Positions 17,655 to 27,592 of a stretch of DNA of 36,901 bases are shown in pieces. A model generated the notes under the pieces. That model searched no databases, was not told where the DNA came from, and was given only the letters and a program-made list of their open reading frames with translations. Position numbers and translations under genes: made by a program. Positions within the stretch are counted from its first letter, which is position 1. Each line of letters starts with the position of its first letter. Source of the DNA: Chitinispirillales bacterium (GTDB taxonomy: Bacteria; Fibrobacterota; Chitinivibrionia; Chitinivibrionales; Chitinispirillaceae); assembly GCA_031286265.1 (NCBI GenBank), contig JAITUP010000093.1, positions 1 to 36,901 on the forward strand. The letters are read 5' to 3'.

Positions 17655-18268
17655 ACAATTTCCCCTCCTCAAAAAGGATTTAAAGTTATTTTGAACCGCC
17701 GACATTATATCCGGCGGCGTTGATAAACACGCAACGCAGGAGGCGCGGCGTGAGAATTACAACGCAAAGGACACGACAAATCGGTACAACGCAATAGGGT
17801 ACAAAAAAATTGGTACAACGCAAAGGTACAACGCAAGGAATCGCGGGGACGGCCATGTAGGCCACCCACTTCTTACCTGCCTTCAAATAAAGCGAACAAT
17901 GCAATAAAAACCAAAGCTACCTATCAGCACACCTGTTTTAGCTAATACGACGTAAAAACGTCACCCCAGTACTAATATAATACAAAAATGAATCCGTACC
18001 AAATTTTTTTTGATTTTTTTAAAAATATTTTTTTTCCCCGTATCCGGCGACAACTTTTTTACGCGGAAACAGAAGCTAAATTCGCCGAAGCGCGGGCGCA
18101 AATAGAAAAATACAAAAAAGACACCCCTTCCGCCGGACGTGACGACTTGAAATTCACCGCGCTGGTGTTTAAAGGAAAAGGAGATGTGAGCGTGTGCCTT
18201 CAATGATGTCGCTCCACAGTATTTTTTTTCACTTCACGCCCCTCCCGTAATGTATATATGGTTATACG

Positions 18269-18823
18269 ATGAAAAATCTTGACCTAATAATGGACGGCCA
18301 TGCCCTCGACCTTACGCTGACCCGCATCGCGCATCAAATATTGGAGCGCAGGATGCCGCTTGATACGATGTGCATAGTCGGCATGCAAACGCGGGGAGTA
18401 TATCTCGCGCGGCGGATTGCGGCTAAAATCAATGCGCTGGGGGGAATGACGCTTAAAACCGGCGTTCTTGATACCACGCTCTACCGCGACGATTACCGGA
18501 TCGCGTTTCGGCAGCCGCAGGTGCGGGTAACGGATATTCCGTTTGACATCAACGGGAAAAACGTCGTGCTCGTAGACGATGTGCTCTTCACCGGGCGCAC
18601 GGTACGTGCCGCGCTCGACGCGCTTATGGATCACGGGCGGCCGCGCACCATACAGCTCGCCGTACTCGTCGACAGAGGGCATAGAGAGCTGCCTATCAGG
18701 GCGGATTATGTTGGAGAACAGATCACCACCTCGCCGGTACAGGAAGTCGCGCTCAAGGTTAGCGAAATTGACGGGGAGGACTCGCTTTGGCTCACGGAAA
18801 TTGAAGAGGGAGACGCGGGATGA
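18269..18823 (+). CDS. pyrR: Bifunctional pyr operon regulator / uracil phosphoribosyltransferase
   Basis: VVLVDDVLFTGRTVRAALDALMDHGRPR PRPP-binding motif; PyrR-like throughout; directly upstream of pyrB. Confidence 0.93.
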   Translation: MKNLDLIMDGHALDLTLTRIAHQILERRMPLDTMCIVGMQTRGVYLARRIAAKINALGGMTLKTGVLDTTLYRDDYRIAFRQPQVRVTDIPFDINGKNVVLVDDVLFTGRTVRAALDALMDHGRPRTIQLAVLVDRGHRELPIRADYVGEQITTSPVQEVALKVSEIDGEDSLWLTEIEEGDAG

Positions 18824-19749
18824 AGCTGCAAATTCAGCATTTGCTTGGATTGGAGGGAGTCTCGCGGGAGGATATCAACCTTATTCTCGATACGGCCGAC
18901 ATGTTTTACGGGGTGTTGCAACGGGACATAAAAGTTGTGCCGACGCTACGAGGGAAAACTATCGTCAATCTGTTTTACGAGAGCAGCACGAGGACACGGA
19001 TATCGTTCGAACTTGCGGAAAAACGATTATCGGCAAGCCCTTTAGGGTTCTCCCCATCGACAAGTTCCATCAGCAAAGGCGAAGGGCTTAAAGACACCAT
19101 CCGCAATATCGAGGCCATGAAAATCGACATGGTGGTGGTGAGGCATCCGTGCGCGGGAGCGCCGTATTTTCTTACACAGTGTACGGACGCGGTTATTGTC
19201 AACGCGGGCGACGGGCTGCATGAGCACCCCACTCAGGCCCTGCTCGACATGATGACAATCCGCCAGAAATTGGGGCGGCTTGAGGGGCTGAAAGTTGCGA
19301 TAATCGGCGATATATTTCACAGCCGCGTCGCGCGGTCAAACGCGTGGGGGATGAAGACGATGGGGATAGATGTAACGTTATGCGGCCCGCCCACATTGCT
19401 GCCGCAACATACGGACAGCCTCGGCGTAAACGTTACCGATAATATAGACGAAGCGCTTGACGGGGTAGACGTGGTGATGTTGCTGCGCGCCCAACTGGAA
19501 CGGCAATCAAGCGCGGTCTTCCCATCCATTCACGAATATCGCGAGCGCTACGGTTTTGATATCGACAGGTTAAACAAATTGAAAGAAGACGTGATTATTA
19601 TGCACCCGGGACCCATTAATCGCGGGGTTGAGCTGGCATCCAACGTTGCGGATTCAAAAAACTCTGTAATTTTGGATCAAGTTACGAATGGGGTGGCGGT
19701 GAGGATGGCGGTTCTTTACTTACTGGGTGGCGGCGGTGGAGAAATGTAA
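18820..19749 (+). CDS. pyrB: Aspartate carbamoyltransferase catalytic subunit
   Basis: FYESSTRTRISFELAEKRL, HPTQALLDMMTI, MHPGPINRGVE motifs. ATGA overlap with pyrR. Confidence 0.96.
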   Translation: MKLQIQHLLGLEGVSREDINLILDTADMFYGVLQRDIKVVPTLRGKTIVNLFYESSTRTRISFELAEKRLSASPLGFSPSTSSISKGEGLKDTIRNIEAMKIDMVVVRHPCAGAPYFLTQCTDAVIVNAGDGLHEHPTQALLDMMTIRQKLGRLEGLKVAIIGDIFHSRVARSNAWGMKTMGIDVTLCGPPTLLPQHTDSLGVNVTDNIDEALDGVDVVMLLRAQLERQSSAVFPSIHEYRERYGFDIDRLNKLKEDVIIMHPGPINRGVELASNVADSKNSVILDQVTNGVAVRMAVLYLLGGGGGEM

Positions 19750-19802
19750 GCTTTAAAAAACCATCGTCTCCAAAAAAATTTTAAAAAACTAAGGGTAAAA
19801 AA

Positions 19803-21143
19803 ATGATTAAAAAAGGCACAGGCACGGTTACCTACCCCCTAACCAACGAACGGCAATCAAAGCCGTTAGCAATAATCAACGGCCGCGTTATCGACCCCGC
19901 TCAAAAAATCGACGGGACGATGAATATCATTATTGATAACGGAATCGTCAAACACATCGGTAGCGGCATCCCGCCCGAATATAACAACGCCGAGACCATC
20001 GACGCCGTTGACAAGTGGGTTGTTCCCGGGCTCGTCGATATGCACGTCCATCTGCGCGAGCCCGGACGCGAGGATAAAGAGACCATCGCCACCGGCTCAT
20101 GCGCCGCCGCCGCGGGGGGGTTCACCGCGGTCGCCTGTATGCCGAATACCACCCCGGTCCTCGACGAAGAATCAAAGATCCGCTACGTCATCCAACGGGC
20201 CGCCGAGGGCTGCCCGTGCCGCATATACCCGATAGGCGCGATTACTAAAGAACTTATGGGTGAAGAGCTGGCCCCTATGGGTGAGATGGTGACGGCAGGC
20301 GCGGTCGCGATGTCGGACGACGGAAAGACCGTCGCCAAATCCAACATAATGCGTAACGCGTTCAACTACTCGAAATCGTTTGGTATCCCCGTAATCTGCC
20401 ACTGCGAAGACGCGGCGCTGTGTGCGAAAGGGCACATGAACGAAGGACACGTCTCCACGCGGCTTGGTGTGAGGGGGATACCGGTCATAGCGGAGGACAT
20501 TATTGTGGCGCGTGATATTTTGCTTGCCGAATACACCGGTGCGCGCGCGCACATCGCACACGTCTCGACGGCGGGATCGGTGCGGTTAATCAGGGAAGCA
20601 AAAACACGCGGAGTCAATGTGACGGCGGAAACTTGCCCGCACTACTTTACGCTAACGGATGAAGATATCGGGATGTATGATACAAACAAAAAAATGAACC
20701 CGCCGCTACGCACAGCCATCGACAGGGAAGCGGTTATCGCGGGTTTGGCTGACGGAACGATCGACGTAATAGCGAGCGATCACGCGCCGCACGTCTCCGA
20801 GGAAAAGGATGTCGAGTTTGACAACGCGGCGTTTGGCGTTATCGGGCTTGAAACCATGCTCGGCGTTGTGATGACGATTTTGGTGAATGAAAAATTGCTC
20901 ACCCCGACGCAAATGGTGGAGCGAATGAGCGTCGCGCCGAACAGGATTCTCGGATTGCCGGGGGGTGCGCTGAAAGTTGGAGCGCCGGGGGATGTTACGG
21001 TGATTGATCCGGCGATAAAATGGACTGTCGATCCGACGATGTTCTTCTCAAAATCAAGAAATACGCCGTTTTCCGGAATGGGATTGAAGGGGGCGGCGGC
21101 GGTTACGATTTTAGGAGGGATGATTACTTACAGAAGGGGGTAG
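19803..21143 (+). CDS. pyrC: Dihydroorotase
   Basis: DMHVHLREPGREDKETI, CMPNTTPV, ASDHAPH motifs. Confidence 0.95.
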   Translation: MIKKGTGTVTYPLTNERQSKPLAIINGRVIDPAQKIDGTMNIIIDNGIVKHIGSGIPPEYNNAETIDAVDKWVVPGLVDMHVHLREPGREDKETIATGSCAAAAGGFTAVACMPNTTPVLDEESKIRYVIQRAAEGCPCRIYPIGAITKELMGEELAPMGEMVTAGAVAMSDDGKTVAKSNIMRNAFNYSKSFGIPVICHCEDAALCAKGHMNEGHVSTRLGVRGIPVIAEDIIVARDILLAEYTGARAHIAHVSTAGSVRLIREAKTRGVNVTAETCPHYFTLTDEDIGMYDTNKKMNPPLRTAIDREAVIAGLADGTIDVIASDHAPHVSEEKDVEFDNAAFGVIGLETMLGVVMTILVNEKLLTPTQMVERMSVAPNRILGLPGGALKVGAPGDVTVIDPAIKWTVDPTMFFSKSRNTPFSGMGLKGAAAVTILGGMITYRRG

Positions 21144-21173
21144 CTTTTTTAATTAATTGATTATATTAACAAA

Positions 21174-22514
21174 ATGACCGATATCACTAAAATTCGATTC
21201 GATTCCGCCGTAAACATTGTAAAAACCCTCAGAAATGCCGGGTATGAGGCTTATTTTGCCGGTGGGTGGGTGCGAGATTTTGTTATGGGGGGGACTGACG
21301 GGGGCGATATAGACATTGCCACAAACGCTACGCCGGACGATATACGGCGCGTATTCCGGCGGACGGTAGGGGTCGGCGAACAGTTTGGGGTAATGATTGT
21401 CGTGGACGGCGGAGTGCCGTTTGAAGTGGCCACATTCAGGGCCGACGTGGGGATTAAGGACGGGCGGCATCCCGAGAGCGTGGTCTATACGGATGCCAAA
21501 AACGACGCGCTGCGGCGGGACTTTACCATCAACGGGATGTTCTACGATCCCATCGCCGAGGAAGTGATCGACTACGTTGACGGGCGGCGCGGGATTGATG
21601 AAAAGGTTATCAAAGCGATAGGCGACCCCACCGAGAGATTCCGTGAAGACTATCTGCGAATGTTGCGGGCTGTGCGATTTGCGGCGCGATTTGATTACGG
21701 CATTGATGAAGAAACGTTGAGAGCGATAAAGGACAGCGCGCACAACATCAAAAACATATCGGCGGAACGAATTTTTACGGAAACGACCAAAATGCTCACC
21801 GGCCCCAATCCGCAAAAAAGCATCGAAGTTTTGCATGATTCCGGTCTTCTAAAACAGATCCTGCCCGAAGTCGAAAACACGCGCGGCGTCGAACAACCGG
21901 CGCAGTTCCATCCCGAAGGGGACGTGTTTGTGCATACGCTGCTAACAATCGGGCATCTCCCGCAAAACCCCTCCCCCGCCCTAGCGTGGTCGGCGTTGCT
22001 ACACGATATCGGCAAGCCCCAAACCATGACCGTAACCGATCGTATTCGTTTCAACAACCATCACCACGCCGGCGCGAAGTTGACGGAAAATATCCTGAAA
22101 CGGCTACGCGCTCCAAACGCGCTGATCGACGCGACGGTATCGATAGTCGAAAACCACATGAACTTCATGAACGTATCCAGAATGCGTCTATCGACCCTGA
22201 AAAAATTCCTGTCAAGAGAGACCATACGCGACGAACTTGAGCTGCACCGAGCCGATTGCCTGTCGAGCCACGGCGAACTCGACAACTACGATTTCGTCAA
22301 GACGCGGTTAGAAACATTCAAAGCCGAAGAAATCAAGCCAACACCGCTCATCACCGGCAAAGACCTAATCGCTCTGGGTATGAAACCAGGCCCAATCTTT
22401 GGACGAATATTAGGTGAAGTCTATGATATGCAATTAGAAGACAGAATCACCACAAGAGAAGAAGCGCTCGTAGCGCGTGACAGTATCGCGAATAAATTCC
22501 GTAAGAGCCCTTAA
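21174..22514 (+). CDS. cca: CCA tRNA nucleotidyltransferase / poly(A) polymerase family with HD domain
   Basis: AYFAGGWVRDFVMGG...GDIDIATNATPDDI, RRDFTINGMFYDP, HDIGKP (HD). Confidence 0.92.
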   Translation: MTDITKIRFDSAVNIVKTLRNAGYEAYFAGGWVRDFVMGGTDGGDIDIATNATPDDIRRVFRRTVGVGEQFGVMIVVDGGVPFEVATFRADVGIKDGRHPESVVYTDAKNDALRRDFTINGMFYDPIAEEVIDYVDGRRGIDEKVIKAIGDPTERFREDYLRMLRAVRFAARFDYGIDEETLRAIKDSAHNIKNISAERIFTETTKMLTGPNPQKSIEVLHDSGLLKQILPEVENTRGVEQPAQFHPEGDVFVHTLLTIGHLPQNPSPALAWSALLHDIGKPQTMTVTDRIRFNNHHHAGAKLTENILKRLRAPNALIDATVSIVENHMNFMNVSRMRLSTLKKFLSRETIRDELELHRADCLSSHGELDNYDFVKTRLETFKAEEIKPTPLITGKDLIALGMKPGPIFGRILGEVYDMQLEDRITTREEALVARDSIANKFRKSP

Positions 22515-22564
22515 GTACCGATTAGATATCGATTTAAAAGATTTTGATTTTTAAAAGATTTTTA

Positions 22565-22593
22565 TTGACCGCCGTTCCCCATCAATGTATTAT
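22565..22593 (+). promoter_or_regulatory. Sigma70-like promoter candidate upstream of gap
   Basis: TTGACC (22565-22570), 17-nt spacer, TATTAT (22588-22593). Confidence 0.45.
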
Positions 22594-22616
22594 ATTTATA
22601 GCTCCATCACTATTGA

Positions 22617-23666
<1,050 letters not shown>

Positions 23667-23681
23667 GCATGTTCTAACCAT

Positions 23682-23716
23682 GTGCGTCCTTGAAATATGC
23701 CAAGGACGCACCCTTT
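23682..23716 (+). terminator. Rho-independent-like terminator after gap
   Basis: gtgcgtccttg / caaggacgcac 11-bp perfect stem followed by ccttttag. Confidence 0.7.
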
Positions 23717-23772
23717 TAGCATTTAAAGAAAGCTTCCTTAAAATCTAAAATAAACGTAAGGACAAATAAATC

Positions 23773-25050
23773 ATGGCCTTAAAGAAAAAAACCGTAAAAG
23801 ACGTAGATTTCAAAGGCAAGCGCGTAATTATGCGCGTAGACTTTAACGTCCCCATGGACAAAGGTATCATTCAGGACGACACGCGCATGCAGGCCGCGCT
23901 GCCGACCATCAAACACGTCCTCGAACAGGGCGCCAAAAGCCTTGTGCTGATGTCGCATCTCGGCGACCCCAAAAAGGAATCGGCGAAGATGAAAGAGGCC
24001 GCCGAGAAAGCCGGCCAGCCCTTTGACGAGCAGCAGTATTTGGCCGACAAGCACAAAATGGCCCCGCTTGCCAAACATTTGTCGACCCTGCTCGGTAAGG
24101 ATGTCGGCCTCGCTCCCGATTGCGTGAGCGACGAGACACAAGCAATGGTCGCCAAGCTCGACAACGGCGCCGTGTTGATGCTCGAAAACACACGTTTTCA
24201 TAAGGAAGAGACATCTAAAGACGCCGCCGAGCGCGAAAAAATGGCCAAAGTTATAGCCACGTTCGGCGATATCTATGTAAACGACGCATTTGGCACCGCG
24301 CACCGCGCCCATGCGTCCACCACGACCACGGCGCAATTCGTGCCCGTCGCCGTGGCCGGGTTCCTCATGGAAAAAGAGCTCGTCTTCCTGCAGGATAAGA
24401 TCGTTGATAATCCCGAAAAGCCTCTTGTCGCGATTATCGGCGGGGCAAAAATTTCCTCCAAACTCGCCGTTATCGAAAGTTTGCTCGACAAAGTCGACTG
24501 CCTGATTATCGGCGGCGGCATGTCCTACACATTCCGGAAAGTGATGGTTGGAAACAACAAAATTGGCGATTCGCTCTTTGAGGAAGATATGATGGATACA
24601 GCGAGGAAAATTCTGAAAACGGCTGAAGAAAAAGGAATTAAACTTCTTCTGCCCGACGACAACATCGTTACACAGAAATTCGCGCCGGACGCCGAATCTA
24701 AGCAAGTAACCGCGGGCACGATTGAAGACGGCTGGATGGGTATGGACATCGGCGAGCAGACGCGGGAAAAATTCAAAGCGGCGATTAAAGGCGCGAAGAC
24801 TGTCTTCTGGAACGGCCCGATGGGCGTGTTCGAGTTCCCAAGATTTGCGGTTGGTACGCAAATAATCGCCACCACGCTTGCGGAACTCGACGGCGCGATT
24901 ACGGTAATCGGCGGCGGGGACTCGGTCTCGGCGGTCAAAAAGGCCGGTGTGGCGAGCAAGATGTCGCACATCTCGACAGGCGGCGGAGCATCACTCGAGC
25001 TTGTTGAGGGTAAGGAATTGCCGGGAGTTGTGGCGTTGAATGATAAGTGA
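23773..25050 (+). CDS. pgk: Phosphoglycerate kinase
   Basis: RVDFNVPMDKG, MSHLG, LENTRFHKEE, GGAKISSK, WNGPMGVFE, GGGDSVSAV. Confidence 0.96.
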   Translation: MALKKKTVKDVDFKGKRVIMRVDFNVPMDKGIIQDDTRMQAALPTIKHVLEQGAKSLVLMSHLGDPKKESAKMKEAAEKAGQPFDEQQYLADKHKMAPLAKHLSTLLGKDVGLAPDCVSDETQAMVAKLDNGAVLMLENTRFHKEETSKDAAEREKMAKVIATFGDIYVNDAFGTAHRAHASTTTTAQFVPVAVAGFLMEKELVFLQDKIVDNPEKPLVAIIGGAKISSKLAVIESLLDKVDCLIIGGGMSYTFRKVMVGNNKIGDSLFEEDMMDTARKILKTAEEKGIKLLLPDDNIVTQKFAPDAESKQVTAGTIEDGWMGMDIGEQTREKFKAAIKGAKTVFWNGPMGVFEFPRFAVGTQIIATTLAELDGAITVIGGGDSVSAVKKAGVASKMSHISTGGGASLELVEGKELPGVVALNDK

Positions 25051-25078
25051 GTTGGAATTACGGGTATCGTGATTTTTT

Positions 25079-25103
25079 GTAAAGGGCGCGGTTTACCGCG
25101 CCC
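25079..25103 (+). terminator. pgk terminator hairpin; copy 1 of a 25-bp exact direct repeat
   Basis: gtaaagggcgcggtttaccgcgccc; stem gggcgcgg/ccgcgccc, with tttcctctttttt downstream. Confidence 0.7.
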
Positions 25104-25136
25104 GCCAAAATTTCCTCTTTTTTCCATGTGTTTTTT

Positions 25137-25409
25137 TCAATACAAATCGCTATGTGATCCCGTTCTAACAGCCGTTAAGATCAATTTATCGCTATCAATT
25201 TTGTAGATTAGCAACCAATCGGGATTTATGTGGCACCCACGATGGTTTTTGTAGTTCCCAATTAATTGATGATCTTTGAATTTTGGAGCCAACTTCTCGT
25301 TTTTCAATAATTTTTCAATGATAGCCCAAAGCTCATTGATCTTTTTTCCTTGTTTTTGAATTTTTTTGTAGTCTTTTTTGAACTGTTTTGATAATTGCAA
25401 ATTAAGCAT
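25137..25409 (-). CDS. YafQ-family mRNA interferase toxin (RelE/ParE superfamily)
   Basis: KQFKKDYKKIQKQGKK...HQLIGNYKNHRGCHINPDWLLIYKIDSDKLILTAVRTGSHSDLY. Confidence 0.9.
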   Translation of the reverse strand: MLNLQLSKQFKKDYKKIQKQGKKINELWAIIEKLLKNEKLAPKFKDHQLIGNYKNHRGCHINPDWLLIYKIDSDKLILTAVRTGSHSDLY

Positions 25410-25668
25410 TTAACCACCTTTTGGCATCTTCTATTGAATTAAATACCGGGCTTAAATTTTCCCCGTTTTCAACATCTTCAATCGCGGCGATTGTTTCTCT
25501 GTTCGGTTTGGCTTTTTGGATTTGGAATGGCAGACCGTTGTATATAACCGCTTGTCGCAGAAAAACGTTTATGGCGGTTGTCATATCCATTCCAAGTTCT
25601 CCAAACAATTCTTGCGCTTTTTTTTTAATTTCGCTGTCCATTCTGATATTCATGCTCACATGGGGCAT
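25402..25668 (-). CDS. RelB/DinJ-family antitoxin
   Basis: MNIRMDSEIKKKAQELFGELGMDMTTAINVFLRQAV. Overlaps the toxin gene by 8 bp. Start placed at 25668. Confidence 0.9.
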   Translation of the reverse strand: MPHVSMNIRMDSEIKKKAQELFGELGMDMTTAINVFLRQAVIYNGLPFQIQKAKPNRETIAAIEDVENGENLSPVFNSIEDAKRWLNA

Positions 25669-25722
25669 ATAATGCCTCCTTTTTATAGGCGTTAATAAAT
25701 GATGAATGTGGCTACTATACAC

Positions 25723-25738
25723 ATAATATACATATTAT
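25723..25738. promoter_or_regulatory. Candidate autoregulatory operator of the DinJ/YafQ cassette
   Basis: Perfect 7-bp inverted repeat ataatat-ac-atattat upstream of the antitoxin start. Confidence 0.4.
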
Positions 25739-25794
25739 ATGCGTATAAAACCAATATATTATATTTTTTTTTAATTTTTGCTTAATCGGTCGAA

Positions 25795-25955
25795 TTGGAA
25801 TTCTTATCTCGGCGGTCACCAATTCTCAGGCTTATCATAAGTGCTTTAGGCGCCCACAGGGCATATCAGAACTTTCCGCTGTCGGCAGGAATTATCGGCC
25901 GGTATCGACCCCCGCCGACAATTAGTAAAGGGCGCGGTTTACCGCGCCCTTTTTG
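25795..25955 (+). ncRNA. Candidate structured RNA with its own terminator (unknown class)
   Basis: Non-coding interval. Terminal pairing aatt...tcggcgg (25799-25815) with ccgccga...aatt (25912-25923). Immediately followed by a GC hairpin plus TTTTT. Confidence 0.3.
25925..25954 (+). terminator. Strong Rho-independent terminator; copy 2 of the 25-bp direct repeat
   Basis: gtaaagggcgcggtttaccgcgcccttttt. Confidence 0.75.
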
Positions 25956-25968
25956 CTATCAGTAGTTT

Positions 25969-26283
25969 TTACGCCAACTTATTCGCTTGATTTTGCATCA
26001 AGAACGGATTCAGCCAAGACAAGAAAACGAAGCAGAACACCAGATACAACACGCTATTATCAGTGCTGCCAAGTTTTGCAAGACGCTTGCCAGCCGCGTA
26101 TTGCCAATAGATAAAGTAAATACCAAAGGTGACAAATATCAACACAAGATGTCCCAGCCAGGTAAATCCTTCATCCGTTTTTTCCTTGAGCTGGTTTTGA
26201 AAACTACAGGTCCAGTACAAACCGTAAATGCCCAAGGTAACAATGTAAAGCACCACCATCATAACGATACTTCTGTTTTTCAT
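25969..26283 (-). CDS. DUF4234-like small membrane protein
   Basis: VVLYIVTLGIYGLYWTCSFQNQLKE... FGIYFIYWQYAAGKRL pattern. Confidence 0.72.
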   Translation of the reverse strand: MKNRSIVMMVVLYIVTLGIYGLYWTCSFQNQLKEKTDEGFTWLGHLVLIFVTFGIYFIYWQYAAGKRLAKLGSTDNSVLYLVFCFVFLSWLNPFLMQNQANKLA

Positions 26284-26388
26284 GCATTCCTCCTAAAAAT
26301 ATGGTTTATAGTTAAAAAACTAAACAAGCTATGGCTAAAGATAATAATTGCCACACTAAAAAGCAAATAAATATAAAGGGTTTTATTG

Positions 26389-26599
26389 TCAGTCTGTAAT
26401 GCCACAGCGGTCATCCCGCAGGCGTCGATGCCAGAGTACCGCATCATCATCGGCAGGGCACAACAAGCACTTCTTTACCCTCTCTATATCCCCGGTGAGT
26501 ATCATATATGGGTAGACCCACATAAAATACATCATCGGCGCGGCAATAATCGCGAAGGTGAAGAAAACTCTTGACCGAAAATATCGAATCCTTACTCAT
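26389..26599 (-). pseudogene. Frameshifted small membrane protein gene
   Basis: MSKDSIFSVK in one frame, then R/VFFTFAIIAAPMMYFMWVYPYMILTGDIERVKKCLLCPADDDAVLWHRRLRDDRCGITD* in another. ATG to stop is 211 nt, not a multiple of three. Confidence 0.45.
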
Positions 26600-26710
26600 A
26601 CGGCACATTCTCTCTTTTGTATGGCCCCGTTTAAGGCCACGTGTTTGAATATTGTTGGAGAGAATATAACATTTGGCACAGAGCGGTAGCATAAATTATT
26701 TCTCGGATAC

Positions 26711-27019
26711 TCAAAGAAAAATGTTTTTTGTGTAAAAAACCTGCCCGACCCTTTCAATATGCTCCGTCAGATTTTCATTTTTTATATCTTTGAAAATCGA
26801 CAAATCGCACATGTACGGTATCGGCAGCTCGTAAATCAGGCCAGAGATATGCATTTTATCGTTAAAGGAAATGTCGCCGTATATTGTCAGGTCGATATCG
26901 GACCCGTTCCTGTAGTCTCCTCTCGCCCTTGAGCCGTAGATTATGACTTTTTCAATTCCTGAATATTGGGAAAAAACTCCATTTATCATGTCTATCGTTT
27001 TATCAGGCAGCCCAAACAT
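26711..27019 (-). CDS. MNT-type nucleotidyltransferase domain protein
   Basis: IIYGSRARGDYRNGSDIDLTIYG. Confidence 0.88.
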   Translation of the reverse strand: MFGLPDKTIDMINGVFSQYSGIEKVIIYGSRARGDYRNGSDIDLTIYGDISFNDKMHISGLIYELPIPYMCDLSIFKDIKNENLTEHIERVGQVFYTKNIFL

Positions 27020-27450
27020 TACTTTTCCTCGGATTCTTGAGATTGGTATTTTCTCATCGTTTTCAGCAGTTTTTCCATCTCTTCAATATATGAATCTGAT
27101 ACACTGTTAACAACTCTTATCGCCACCTCTTCATCGTATGCGTGTACGGTTTCGTTTCTGCGCTCGATCATATCCATCCAAATTTCACCGTTTTCTATTA
27201 TATCGTTTTTAAATGCGTTACGAATTGCGTCTCTTGAACCCACGATACGGGAAATTCCCTTGTGATGCAAATAATCTTTCATCAAGTTCCAAGCCAATTC
27301 AAATGTGAACTCAAATGATTGAATAAGCCCCATCCTCTCCGCTTCTGTTAGCTCACGCTCTTCTTGGATGTTATGAACTCTCTCGAGTATGGCAAACGCT
27401 TTCGCGTAATTATCCAATCTCTGTATCCATCTTTTTTCGGGCAGCGCCAT
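27019..27450 (-). CDS. HI0074-type nucleotidyltransferase substrate-binding (HEPN-like) protein
   Basis: RLDNYAKAFAILERV...QSFEFTFELAWNLMKDYL...SRDAIRNAF...WMDMIERRNETVHAYDE. Confidence 0.88.
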   Translation of the reverse strand: MALPEKRWIQRLDNYAKAFAILERVHNIQEERELTEAERMGLIQSFEFTFELAWNLMKDYLHHKGISRIVGSRDAIRNAFKNDIIENGEIWMDMIERRNETVHAYDEEVAIRVVNSVSDSYIEEMEKLLKTMRKYQSQESEEK

Positions 27451-27592
27451 GATCCTTGTCCTTGTTTTTGATGTTTTGTAGTAGTTGTTACTTCAATAGC
27501 AATATAATATTTTGATTCTTCACTTCGCAAATTGTATTTTCTGAATGTTCGATACACAAACATCACCCTAAACACTGGAGTAAAGGATAATC

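Noticed and set aside
17775-17840. GGTACAACGCAA repeats related to the GTTTGGGACAACAAAGG 17-mer
   Set aside because: Similarity limited to ACAAC/CAAAGG; too weak to unify the families.
17988-18206. 72-aa ORF upstream of pyrR
   Set aside because: Some Glu/Lys-rich, protein-like sequence, but no clear RBS or homology seen; left uncalled.
18206-18268. PyrR-responsive attenuator in the pyrR leader
   Set aside because: Short leader; no PyrR-binding-loop consensus or terminator/antiterminator pair found by eye.
23779-24969. 396-aa minus-strand ORF opposite pgk
   Set aside because: Antisense to a fully convincing pgk; composition is a shadow of biased codon usage, with no recognisable domain.
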